A stretch of 64,000 bases of DNA from NCBI GenBank assembly GCA_044506885.1, contig JBIQKC010000014.1, forward strand, positions 1-64,000, given 5' to 3'. Position 1 is the stretch's first letter; every line of letters starts with the position of its first letter. Below are positions 28,663 to 36,466 of this stretch, in pieces. The stretch comes from Croceibacterium_A sp044506885. GTDB lineage: Bacteria; Pseudomonadota; Alphaproteobacteria; Sphingomonadales; Sphingomonadaceae. The notes below the pieces were generated by a model. It had not been told where the DNA came from and did not search any database. It saw only the letters and a program-made list of their open reading frames with translations. The position numbers and the translations under genes are program-made.

Positions 28663-30273
28663 TCATCCTCCCCGGATCAGGTCCGCCGCCTTTTCCCCGA
28701 TCATGATGCTCGCCGCATTGGTGTTGCCGCCGACGATGCGGGGCATGACGCTGGCGTCGGCGACGCGCAGGCCTTCGATGCCGCGCACCCGGAGCCGGGC
28801 GTCGCACACCGCGTCCGTCCCCGCGCCCATCGCGCAGGCGCCGACCGGGTGCATTGCGGTGCCGACCATCGAGCGGACCCAGGCGTCGATCTCGTCGGCC
28901 GTCTTAACGTGGGGACCGGGCATGACCTCGCCGTGGACCACATCGGCCAGCGGTGAGGTGGCGAAGATCTCGCGGATCTGCGGGATGACGCGGCGGAAGA
29001 AGGCGCGGTCGTTCTCGGTCGCCAGCACGTTGGAGAGGATGCGCGGCTTGGCCGCCGGATCGGCGCTGGCGAGGCGCACCCGGCCGCGGCTCTCGGGACG
29101 GAGCTGGACGCAGGCCATCGCCACCACGTCGGCGGAGGGCTTGCGCACGCCGGGAAACCACGGGCGCGCGAGGATCGTGGTCGGCTGGAACAGGCACTGT
29201 GCGTCGGGCCGCTCCAGATCGGGCAGGGTCTTGATGAAGCCGTTGGCGGTGACCGGCATGTTGGCGATGCGGCCCTTGCCGGCGACAACCCATTCCAGCA
29301 TCGAAAGCGTCAGCCGGTCGAGGCGCAGTTCGTCGGTCAGCGTCACCGAGCGGTCGGCGGCGGCGACCATCGCGATCGAGGGGTGGTCCTGCAAGTTGCG
29401 GCCGACGCCGGGCAGGTCGTGGACCACGTCGATGCCCAGGTCGCGCAGCTCGTCCGCCGGGCCGATGCCCGAAAGCAGCAGCAGTTGCGGCGAATTGAAC
29501 GTGCCGCCGGAGACGACGATCTCCGCATTCGCGGCCAGCCGATGGTCCTGCCCGCCCGCGCGATAGTGCAGCGCGACCGCGCGGCCCCGGTCGACCTCGA
29601 TCCGCGTCGCCAGCGCGCCGGTAACGACGGTGAGGTTGGGGCGCTTCATCGCCGGGTAGAGGAACCGCGCTGCGGTGCTGCCCCGGCGGCCGTTGTGGAT
29701 GTTGATGTCGGGGCTGCCCCAGCCCTCCTGATCGGGGCCGTGGTGATCGAGCTGGGTCTTGTAGCCGAGCCTGTTCACCGCCTCCATGAAGCGCGGGAAC
29801 AGGCGCGTATCGGGCACGTGCTTGGCGACCGACAGCGGGCCGCCCCTGCCGTGGTAATGGTCCGCCGCGCCCCAGTGGTTTTCGGAGCGTCTGAAGTACG
29901 GCAGCACGTCCTCGTAGCCCCAGCCCTCGAGGCCGAGCTGGCGCCATTCGTCGTAGTCGCGCGGATGGCCGCGCGCGTAGAGCATGCCGTTGATGAGGCT
30001 GGAGCCGCCCAGTCCCTTGCCGCGCGGCTGGCGCAACCGGCGGCCCTCGGCGTGCGGTTCGGGCTCGCCTTCGTAGGACCAGTTGAAGCGCTTGTCCCCC
30101 ATGACCAGCGGGAAGGCGATCGGCATGGCGAGCAGCGGATGGCGCTGGCGCGGGCCGGCCTCGACCAGGGTGACGGTGACGGACGGGTCCTCGCTGAGGC
30201 GAGCCGCCACGACCGCCCCGGCGGAGCCCGCGCCGACGACGATGTAGTCTGTGGTGCCGGGCGAGGTCGTCAT
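28663..30273 (-). CDS. GMC-family FAD oxidoreductase 1
   Basis: 536-aa flavoprotein of the glucose-methanol-choline family, which oxidises primary alcohols. FAD dinucleotide site DYIVVGAGSAGAVVAARL (residues 9-26), GMC signature 1 (GKGLGGSSLINGMLYARGH), signature 2 (SGGTFNSPQLLLLSGIGP) and C-terminal active site (MHPVGACAMG with catalytic His, then ASVMPRIVGGNTNAASIMIGEKAADL). The length is normal. It is oriented like GMC 2 and separated from it by a repeat-bearing spacer and an NTF2-like gene. In sphingomonads GMC alcohol oxidases act on lignin-dimer side chains, choline or long-chain alcohols. The substrate here is not known. Confidence 0.93.
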   Translation of the reverse strand: MTTSPGTTDYIVVGAGSAGAVVAARLSEDPSVTVTLVEAGPRQRHPLLAMPIAFPLVMGDKRFNWSYEGEPEPHAEGRRLRQPRGKGLGGSSLINGMLYARGHPRDYDEWRQLGLEGWGYEDVLPYFRRSENHWGAADHYHGRGGPLSVAKHVPDTRLFPRFMEAVNRLGYKTQLDHHGPDQEGWGSPDINIHNGRRGSTAARFLYPAMKRPNLTVVTGALATRIEVDRGRAVALHYRAGGQDHRLAANAEIVVSGGTFNSPQLLLLSGIGPADELRDLGIDVVHDLPGVGRNLQDHPSIAMVAAADRSVTLTDELRLDRLTLSMLEWVVAGKGRIANMPVTANGFIKTLPDLERPDAQCLFQPTTILARPWFPGVRKPSADVVAMACVQLRPESRGRVRLASADPAAKPRILSNVLATENDRAFFRRVIPQIREIFATSPLADVVHGEVMPGPHVKTADEIDAWVRSMVGTAMHPVGACAMGAGTDAVCDARLRVRGIEGLRVADASVMPRIVGGNTNAASIMIGEKAADLIRGG

Positions 30274-30323
30274 TCGGCGAAGCTTCGCTTCAGGTGCGGG
30301 TGCGACACGTCCGCCTCACCTTC

Positions 30324-30487
30324 GTCACCCTGAACTTGTTTCAGGGTCCATTTTGCACCCCGCGCAGAGTTTGCCGTTCGAGCGCCGCACTTGCCGGAAG
30401 GTCGCGCCGGAGCGGGGCTGGCCTCGCTCGAGGCCGCGAAGTTTCGGGGATGCGGCCCGATGGACCCTGAAACAAGTTCAGGGTGAC
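30324..30487. repeat. Perfect 27-bp inverted repeat (CCTGAACTTGTTTCAGG type)
   Basis: Arms at 30324-30350 and 30461-30487 are exact reverse complements over 27 bases (core CCTGAACTTGTTTCAGG). They flank 110 bases that contain no gene. Each arm can also form its own small hairpin (CCTGAA/TTCAGG). It lies between the GMC 1 gene and the NTF2-like gene. Confidence 0.88.
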
Positions 30488-30535
30488 GGGGAAGATAGGG
30501 ATTTGACGAAGAGAGACCTGTCACACGCATCCTAC

Positions 30536-30916
30536 TCATTTGCTCGAAAACCGCCCTGAGAGGATCTTCACGATCCGTCCCCCTGCCGTCAGGTACATGT
30601 TGATGCTCTCGACGATCCGCACGTCGCCCTTCATTGTCGGCCACAGCTCGAAGTCGGGCCAGTCCTTGATGGTGGTGAACGTCGTGCGGCTGTGCAGCGC
30701 CGCGCCGTTCGGGGCGACGACGAGGTCGAGAATCTCCAGCTCCTCGGCGATGTGCTCGAACACGCCGGTGTAGAAATCGACGATGCCCTGCGCGCCGACG
30801 ATCTGCTTGCGGTCGCCGAGGTTGAACTCGACGTCCGGCGCGTAGAACCGGCTGAACCCGGCGAAATCGCGCGCGTTGAAGGCGGCGATGTAGGTGCGGA
30901 AGTCGTCTTCGGTCAT
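30536..30916 (-). CDS. NTF2-like (SnoaL-type) protein coupled to GMC 2
   Basis: 126-aa single-domain NTF2-like protein: YIAAFNARDFAGFSRFYAPD, VEFNLGDRKQIVGAQGI, DFYTGVFEHIAEELEILDLV, INMYLTAGGRIVKILSGRF. The opening A-F-N-A-R-D-F-x-x-F-x-x-F/Y-Y-A-x-D is the classic SnoaL-like start. Its ATG overlaps the stop of the upstream GMC 2 gene by four bases, so the two are made together. Small NTF2 folds often act as cofactor-free isomerases, lyases or decarboxylases; in this setting it could act on the aldehyde or acid made by the oxidase. No catalytic residue can be named safely. Confidence 0.85.
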   Translation of the reverse strand: MTEDDFRTYIAAFNARDFAGFSRFYAPDVEFNLGDRKQIVGAQGIVDFYTGVFEHIAEELEILDLVVAPNGAALHSRTTFTTIKDWPDFELWPTMKGDVRIVESINMYLTAGGRIVKILSGRFSSK

Positions 30917-32568
30917 GCTGCGTCCTTTTCGATGGCGGGGAGAGAACGGCCGCGGATCAGGTCGCTGGCCTTTTCCGCGATCATGATGGTCGGGCCGTTG
31001 GTGTTGCCGCCGGGCACGTCGGGCATGACCGAGGCATCGACCACGCGCAGTCCGGCTATGCCATGCACGCGCAGTTCGGGATCGACCACGGCATTGGGGC
31101 CGGCGCCCATCGCACAGGTGCCGACCGGGTGCTGGGTCGTCCCGGCGGTGGCGCGGATATGGGCGTCGATCTCCGCGTCCGATTGCACATCGGCGCCGGG
31201 CAGGTTCTCGCGCGCGATCAGCCCGGCCATCGGTTCTGTGGCGTAGATCCTGCGGGCGAGGCGCAGGCCGGCGCGGGCGGTGGCGAAATCGGCTTCGTTG
31301 TCGAACAGGTTGAGGCGGATCCCCGGATGCTCGCGCGGATCGGCGGATTTGAGACGCACATGCCCGCGCGCCTGCGGGTGGAGCAGGATCGCGTCGGCGG
31401 AGAACGAATGCTCCGGGCTCTTGACGAAGCCGGGGAACCACAGGTGCGCGGTCAGCTTCACCGGGTTGGAGAACAGCTGGATGTCCGGTTGGGCGAGGCG
31501 CGGGTCGGTGCGCAGCATCGGGTTGGCGCTGTTGAGCTGGCGCGCGAAGGGGCCTTTGCCGAAAAGATACCACTGCGCCACCGCCCGCACCGCGCGGTCG
31601 AAGCGGAGCTGGTTGACGAACGTGACCGGGCCCTTCGCGGCGAATTCCAGCGGCACGCGCGGGTGTTCCTGAAGGTTGCCGCCGACGCCCGGCAGGTCGT
31701 GGATCACCGGCACGCCCATTTCCGCCAGGTGCGCGGCGGGCCCTATGCCGGACAGCATCAGCAGTTGCGGCGAATTGTAGCTGCCGCCCGACAGGATCGC
31801 CTCGCGCGCGGCGCGGGCGATGCGGACCTGGCCTTCCACTTCGTATTCGACGCCGGTGGCGCGGCCGTTCTCGATTACCACCCTGCGGGTCAGCGCCCCG
31901 GTCTGCACCGCCAGATTGGGGCGCTGCATCGCCGGTTTGAGATAGGCTTCGTAAGTGGACGCGCGGCGGCCCTTCTCGTCGATGGTCAGCTCGACCAGGC
32001 TGGCCCCTTCCTCGTCGCCCGTGTGGATGTCTTCGGTGACCGGATAGCCGGCGTTGGCGATGGCCTGCATCAGCTCGTCGTGCAGCAGGTATTCGGTGTT
32101 GTTCTTCGTCACCGGCAGCGGGCCGCTGTGCCCGTAGTTTGCGTTGCCGGTGCGCCAGCTGCGCTCCATCCGGCGGAAATAGGGCAGCACTTCGGCATGG
32201 CTCCACCCGCGCGCGCCCTTCTGCGCCCAGCGGTCGAAATCGGCCGAATGGCCGCGCATGTAGACCATGCCGTTGATCGAACTCGATCCGCCCAGCAGCC
32301 GCCCGCGCGGCAGGAACAGGCGGCGGCCGCCCAGGTGCGGTTCCGGCTCGGTCATCAGCCGCCAGGTCAGCTCGGGCTTGAGCATGGCCTTCATCATGCC
32401 CAGCGGCATGCGGATCAGGAACTTGTCCGCCCCGCCGCCCGCCTCCAGCAGCAGCACGCGCACGGCCGGGTCCTCGGTCAGCCGCGCGGCCAGCACGCAG
32501 CCGGCCGAACCCGCGCCGACGATCACATAGTCGAATTCGCCTTGCAGCTTTCCTCTCCCGTGCGACAC
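30913..32568 (-). CDS. GMC-family FAD oxidoreductase 2
   Basis: About 544-551-aa GMC flavoprotein. FAD motif FDYVIVGAGSAGCVLAARL, signature 1 (GRLLGGSSSINGMVYMRGH), signature 2 (SGGSYNSPQLLMLSGIGP), active site TQHPVGTCAMG with catalytic His, and the ending ASVMPDVPGGNTNGPTIMIAEKASDL. Start problem: a GTG at 32568 is the nearest conventional start but has no Shine-Dalgarno sequence. A CTG at 32547, where I expect family members to start (M)QGEFDYVIVG, lies just after GGGAGAGGAAAG. The coordinate given is the conventional GTG; the real start may be the CTG. Divergent from the aldehyde dehydrogenase across an operator-like palindrome, and overlapping the NTF2-like gene downstream. Likely an alcohol oxidase whose aldehyde product could feed the dehydrogenase. 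Confidence 0.92.
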   Translation of the reverse strand: MSHGRGKLQGEFDYVIVGAGSAGCVLAARLTEDPAVRVLLLEAGGGADKFLIRMPLGMMKAMLKPELTWRLMTEPEPHLGGRRLFLPRGRLLGGSSSINGMVYMRGHSADFDRWAQKGARGWSHAEVLPYFRRMERSWRTGNANYGHSGPLPVTKNNTEYLLHDELMQAIANAGYPVTEDIHTGDEEGASLVELTIDEKGRRASTYEAYLKPAMQRPNLAVQTGALTRRVVIENGRATGVEYEVEGQVRIARAAREAILSGGSYNSPQLLMLSGIGPAAHLAEMGVPVIHDLPGVGGNLQEHPRVPLEFAAKGPVTFVNQLRFDRAVRAVAQWYLFGKGPFARQLNSANPMLRTDPRLAQPDIQLFSNPVKLTAHLWFPGFVKSPEHSFSADAILLHPQARGHVRLKSADPREHPGIRLNLFDNEADFATARAGLRLARRIYATEPMAGLIARENLPGADVQSDAEIDAHIRATAGTTQHPVGTCAMGAGPNAVVDPELRVHGIAGLRVVDASVMPDVPGGNTNGPTIMIAEKASDLIRGRSLPAIEKDAA

Positions 32569-32576
32569 TCGAACTA

Positions 32577-32591
32577 GTAAGTGGCACTTAC
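32577..32591. promoter_or_regulatory. Palindromic operator between GMC 2 and the aldehyde dehydrogenase
   Basis: GTAAGTG-G-CACTTAC is a perfect 7+7 palindrome in the divergent promoter, followed by AATCT. The stretch AGTGGCACTTACAATCT (32580-32596) matches AGTGGAGCATACAATCT at 52062-52078, in front of the lignostilbene dioxygenase, at 14 of 17 positions. TACAAT could be a -10 in both. A MarR-type regulator is the natural candidate. Confidence 0.65.
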
Positions 32592-32656
32592 AATCTTTAT
32601 GCGCCGGACGAACGCAGCCGACAAGACGTGGCCCGAGAAACGCGGAGAGACATCCC

Positions 32657-34162
32657 ATGAACGCCCAGACCCCGATCGAAAACCGCATGGAACAGTTCCG
32701 CCGGCGCTGGAGCGGCAAGGCGGGCCGGATGCTGATCGGCGGCGAATGGCGCGAGGCGGCGAGCGGGGAGACGTTCGAGACGCACGACCCCTCCACCGGC
32801 GAGAAGCTGGCCGACGTGGCGAGCGCGGGCGAAGCCGATGTCGATGCGGCAGTGGCGGCCGCGCGCGCGGCCTTCGAAGGCGCATGGAGCAAGGTGAAGC
32901 CGGACGAGCGGGCGCGGCTCATCAATCGCCTCGCCGACCTGATCGAGGCCAACGGCGACGAACTGGCGCTGACCGAGACGCTCGATGTCGGCCGCCCGAT
33001 CCAGTTCAGCCGCATGGCCGATGTCGGCGGCGCGGTGGGGCAGCTGCGCTATCAGGCGGGCTGGGCGACCAAGCTGCAAGGCGAGACCAACGAGATTTCC
33101 GCGCCCGGCGAATGGCTGAACTATGTGCTGCGCGAGCCGGTGGGCGTGGTCGCGCAGATCGTGCCGTGGAACTTCCCGCTGGCGATGGCGGCGGCCAAGA
33201 TCGGCCCGGCGCTGGCGGCCGGATGCGCAGTGGTGGTCAAACCCGCCGAGCAGACCCCGCTGTCGACCATCCGGCTGGGCGAACTGGCGCTGGAGGCGGG
33301 CTTCCCCGAAGGCGTGGTCAATGTGGTCACCGGCTTCGGCCGCACGGCGGGGGCGGCGCTGGCCGCGCACATGGACGTGGACAAGGTCGCCTTTACCGGC
33401 TCGACGATGACCGGCCGCGCGATTATCGACGCCAGCAAGACCAATTTCAAACGCGTCAGCCTGGAACTGGGCGGCAAGTCGCCGACCTTCATCTTCGCCG
33501 ATGCCGACCTGAAGAAGGCGATCCCCGCCGCGGCGATGGGCATCTTCTTCAACGCCGGGCAGGTCTGCGCCGCCGGCAGCAGGCTGTTCGTGGCGGAGGA
33601 AGTCGCCGATCAGGTGCTGGAAGGCATCGCCGGGATGGCGAAGATGCTGCGCGTCGGCCAGACGCTCGACCCGGAAACGGTGATCGGCCCGCTGGTGAGC
33701 GAGCAGCAGCTCGACCGCGTGACCGGCTATATCGAAAGCGGCCGGCAGGAAGGCGCCAGCGTGCTGGTCGGCGGCGGGCGCAAGGACGGGCCGGGCTGGT
33801 TCGTCGAGCCGACGGTGCTGGTCGATACCGAAGCGAGCATGAAAGTGCGCAGGGAGGAAATCTTCGGACCCGTCCTGTGCGCCACGCGCTTTGCCTCTGC
33901 CGACGACGCCGACCGGCTGGCGCGGCTGGGCAACGAGACCGAGTACGGCCTCGCCGCCAGCATCTGGACCCGCGACATCGGCATGGCGCACAAGCTCGCC
34001 CGGCGGCTCCGGGCCGGGACGATCCGCGTCAACGGCTCGGGCGGCGTGGACCCGGCGCTGCCGCTGGGCGGCTACAAGGCCAGCGGCTGGGGGCGCGAGA
34101 ACGGCAAGACCGGCGTCGAAGCCTATACCGAGCTGAAGAGCGTCTCGGTGGCGCTGGACTAG
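32657..34162 (+). CDS. NAD(P)-dependent aldehyde dehydrogenase
   Basis: 501-aa ALDH superfamily enzyme. Catalytic Cys304 (NAGQVCAAGSR), general base Glu270 (LELGGK), Asn172 (PWNFP), Rossmann motif AFTGSTMTGRAI and C-terminal GGYKASGWGRENGK. The sequence type resembles ALDHs acting on aromatic, phenylacetaldehyde or betaine-type aldehydes. ATG 32657 has GGAGAG upstream. Divergent from the GMC oxidase with a palindrome between them, it probably takes the oxidase's aldehyde product, or aromatic aldehydes such as vanillin, to the acid. The exact substrate is not readable. Confidence 0.93.
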   Translation: MNAQTPIENRMEQFRRRWSGKAGRMLIGGEWREAASGETFETHDPSTGEKLADVASAGEADVDAAVAAARAAFEGAWSKVKPDERARLINRLADLIEANGDELALTETLDVGRPIQFSRMADVGGAVGQLRYQAGWATKLQGETNEISAPGEWLNYVLREPVGVVAQIVPWNFPLAMAAAKIGPALAAGCAVVVKPAEQTPLSTIRLGELALEAGFPEGVVNVVTGFGRTAGAALAAHMDVDKVAFTGSTMTGRAIIDASKTNFKRVSLELGGKSPTFIFADADLKKAIPAAAMGIFFNAGQVCAAGSRLFVAEEVADQVLEGIAGMAKMLRVGQTLDPETVIGPLVSEQQLDRVTGYIESGRQEGASVLVGGGRKDGPGWFVEPTVLVDTEASMKVRREEIFGPVLCATRFASADDADRLARLGNETEYGLAASIWTRDIGMAHKLARRLRAGTIRVNGSGGVDPALPLGGYKASGWGRENGKTGVEAYTELKSVSVALD

Positions 34163-34230
34163 GACTCGGACCTGGCGAACGGTCGCTTTCGTCCGGATCG
34201 ATTGCCGGCTACCGCTGCTTGTTGCCATCA

Positions 34231-34257
34231 TGCCATCATGCGCCTATCTTGATGGCA
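34231..34257 (+). promoter_or_regulatory. Autoregulatory operator of the second VapBC pair
   Basis: TGCCATCA (34231-34238) and TGATGGCA (34250-34257) form a perfect inverted repeat that runs into the start codon. A third copy of TGCCATCA lies directly before it (34223-34230), giving a direct plus inverted layout. No Shine-Dalgarno sequence is seen before the ATG. Confidence 0.7.
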
Positions 34258-34514
34258 TGACTGCTCCGCAACTCTCCGTCCGCAGCAAGCGCGCGCGCGA
34301 TCTCGCGCATGCGCTGTCGCGCCGCGAGGGGCGACCGATTCACGCCATCGTCGAAGAGGCGCTGAGCGACTATGCCAGCCGTCATCCGGCGGAAAGCGCC
34401 GCGGCGTTCCTCAAGCGGATGCGCAAGGCGGCGGCGGTGGACGATGCGGCCATCGCCGAGGTGGAGGCCGCGATCGAAGACCACCGTACGCCGCATCGGG
34501 GCATCGATCTTTGA
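34257..34514 (+). CDS. vapB: VapB-type antitoxin of the second pair
   Basis: 85-aa antitoxin of the Rv0623-like transcription-factor type: LSVRSKRARDLAHALSRREGRPIHAIVEEALSDY is the DNA-binding segment, and the acidic tail (AAIAEVEAAIEDHRTPHRGIDL) binds the toxin. The start is taken at the ATG at 34257, at the edge of the palindrome; an ATG at 34230 would add nine residues lacking family character. The stop overlaps the TTG start of the toxin gene (TTGA). Confidence 0.88.
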   Translation: MTAPQLSVRSKRARDLAHALSRREGRPIHAIVEEALSDYASRHPAESAAAFLKRMRKAAAVDDAAIAEVEAAIEDHRTPHRGIDL

Positions 34515-34924
34515 TCCTGCTCGACACGAACGTCGTGTCGGAGCTGATGAAGGACGCGCCCGATCCGGCCGTCGAGCGCTGGTACCTGCTCAACGAAGAC
34601 GATTGCGCGCTTCCGTCGATCGCGCTGGCGGAGCTGGCGTACGGCATCGCCAGGTTGGCCGACGGCATCCGCCGACGCGGCCTCGAAGCGCGGCTGACCG
34701 AATGGCGGCTGCGCTATGCCACGCGCACCGTGGCGTTCGGCGCTTCGGCGGCGATGCGCTATGGCCCGATGCTTGCCGCAGCCACCGCCGCAGGACGGCC
34801 TATGTCGCTGCCCGATGCGCAGATCTCGGCGATCGCGCTGGACGAGCAGGCCGCCGTTGCGACGAGGAACGTTGCCGATTTCGAGCCGTCGGGCGCTTCA
34901 TTGATCAATCCGTGGGAGGATTGA
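34511..34924 (+). CDS. vapC: PIN-domain toxin of the second pair (FitB/VapC type)
   Basis: 137-aa PIN-domain ribonuclease of the FitB-like group. Metal ligands Asp5 (LLDTNVVSEL), Glu41 (ALAELAYGI), Asp102 (PDAQISAIAL) and Asp123 (NVADFEPSG). It starts with TTG, overlapping the antitoxin stop by four bases. The motif TRNVADF close to the end and the ending LINPW are typical. Complete and probably active. Confidence 0.9.
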   Translation: MILLDTNVVSELMKDAPDPAVERWYLLNEDDCALPSIALAELAYGIARLADGIRRRGLEARLTEWRLRYATRTVAFGASAAMRYGPMLAAATAAGRPMSLPDAQISAIALDEQAAVATRNVADFEPSGASLINPWED

Positions 34925-34934
34925 TTGCCGCGCT

Positions 34935-36239
34935 TCAAGGCGCCCGCCCCGTCGCATCGAAGGCGAAGCTGAGCGCCACCGAACTGGCCAGCCCTCCCGC
35001 CGACTCTCCCGTTCCAACCCCGAACGCCGTGCGATCGATGCTGGCGCTGCCCTCGACCTTGCGGTTGAGCCCGCTGCCCGAAAGCGTGAAGGTCACCGCC
35101 TGCGGCTTGCTGGCGCCCTTGAGCGATAACGTGCCGTTGGCGCTGTAGCTGCTCGCGCCGGTCCTGCGCACCGAGGTGCTGCGCCAGGTGGCGACGGGGT
35201 TGGCGGCGCTGGCGAAGAAATCCGCGCCTTGCAGCATGCCGTCCATCGTCGCATCGCCCACGGAGGCGCTGGTGAGGCGGATGGTCATGCGGATGTCGGC
35301 GGTTTCGGGATTGTCGGGATCGAAGCGGATCGCGCCGTCCCAGTCGGAAAAGCTGCCGTTGTAGCTGTCGGACCCGCTGGAGACGGTGAAGGCGAGCCGG
35401 CCGCCGGGCTGGATGGTCCAGACGGGCGGGGCGGCGGGTTCGGCGGGCTGCGGCGCATCGTCCTGCGCCTCCTCCGCGTCTTCGGCGACGGGCGATTCCT
35501 CGACCGCTTCGGTTTCGGCCGGGACGGCTTGCGGATCCGCGGCGGCGAGCGGGGCGGGATCCTGCGCGGCTGACTGCGGCGGGCCATAGCCGCCGGCCGC
35601 GACGACATCGCTGGAAACCTTCATGCCGGTGGCGAAGTACGCCACGACCACCGCCAGCGCGAGCAGGCCGGCGGCCCATGCCTTGCCCCCCGGCCCGATG
35701 CGCGAAAGCAGGCCGTCCCTGAGCAGGAACTGGTGCCGCAGCGCGCCCGCCACGTGGAGCAGGAACAGCAGCACGCCGAGCCACGCCAGCAATCCGTGCG
35801 CGCCCTCCATCGCCTCGGCGATGCCGGCCGGCAAGGGCAGGTGCGGCCAGGGAATCGCGCCGAACAGGACCGTGGGAATATTGAGCGGATCGGTCGAAAC
35901 CAGCGCCCAGCCGGTCAGCGGCGCGCCGATCATGAACACGTAGAGCCCGACGTGGACCGCCTTGGCCAGGAACCCGGAAAAGCCGCCTTCCACCGCCGGC
36001 GGCGGACGATGCGTCAGCCGCCAGCCGAGGCGGACCAGCGTCAGCAGCAGGATCGCGATGCCGACCGACTTGTGGAACTGGTAGAGCGCGAAGCCGCTCT
36101 CGTTCTTCGGCATCGCGAAGCCGAGCGCGAGCTGGAAAGCGATCGCCAGCGCGATGATCCAGTGCAGCCAGACGGCGACGGTGCTGTAGCGTTGCTGGAC
36201 GGCGGGGGAGGCGGGGGCGGCGGGGGCTTCTTCTGTCAT
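34935..36239 (-). CDS. Cytochrome b561 fused to a YceI domain
   Basis: 434-aa fusion. Residues 1-190: four-helix cytochrome b561 (CybB-type), with haem-ligand His in VWLHWIIAL, YQFHKSVGI, KAVHVGLYV and FLLHVAGALRHQF. One more hydrophobic helix lies at about 188-207. Residues about 215-265: Pro/Ala/Glu linker. Residues about 268-434: YceI lipocalin-like domain (VSSGSDSYNGSFSDWDGAIRF ... FTLSGSGLNRKVEGSASIDRTAFGVG), which binds isoprenoid quinone-like ligands in YceI relatives. The domain should face the periplasm. Quinol or superoxide electron transfer at the membrane is the plausible role. Separate b561 and yceI genes are usual elsewhere. Single gene. Confidence 0.92.
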   Translation of the reverse strand: MTEEAPAAPASPAVQQRYSTVAVWLHWIIALAIAFQLALGFAMPKNESGFALYQFHKSVGIAILLLTLVRLGWRLTHRPPPAVEGGFSGFLAKAVHVGLYVFMIGAPLTGWALVSTDPLNIPTVLFGAIPWPHLPLPAGIAEAMEGAHGLLAWLGVLLFLLHVAGALRHQFLLRDGLLSRIGPGGKAWAAGLLALAVVVAYFATGMKVSSDVVAAGGYGPPQSAAQDPAPLAAADPQAVPAETEAVEESPVAEDAEEAQDDAPQPAEPAAPPVWTIQPGGRLAFTVSSGSDSYNGSFSDWDGAIRFDPDNPETADIRMTIRLTSASVGDATMDGMLQGADFFASAANPVATWRSTSVRRTGASSYSANGTLSLKGASKPQAVTFTLSGSGLNRKVEGSASIDRTAFGVGTGESAGGLASSVALSFAFDATGRAP

Positions 36240-36354
36240 GGGGCGCGGGTTTGCCGTGCTTGGCGCGCCGTGGCCAGACCCTATGAACCGATCGCCCCTT
36301 TATCCGTGATGGTAGAGCCGTTTGCAGGCGGCCTGGAGGCCGATCGTCTGACCT

Positions 36355-36446
36355 CGAAGCGTCATTGCGAGGAGCGCAGCGACGAAGCAATCCAGGGCGG
36401 CGCGACCGGCCCTGGATTGCTTCGCTCCGCTCGCAATGACGAAGCT
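36355..36446. repeat. Palindromic intergenic repeat (GTCATTGCGAGG family, copy 3)
   Basis: GTCATTGCGAG (36361-36371) and CTCGCAATGAC (36430-36440), with inner arms GAAGCAATCCAGGGC and GCCCTGGATTGCTTC. It lies between tyrC and the b561-YceI gene, after the 3' end of tyrC. Confidence 0.88.
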
Positions 36447-36466
36447 TTCAGGAAAAGGCGAACAAC

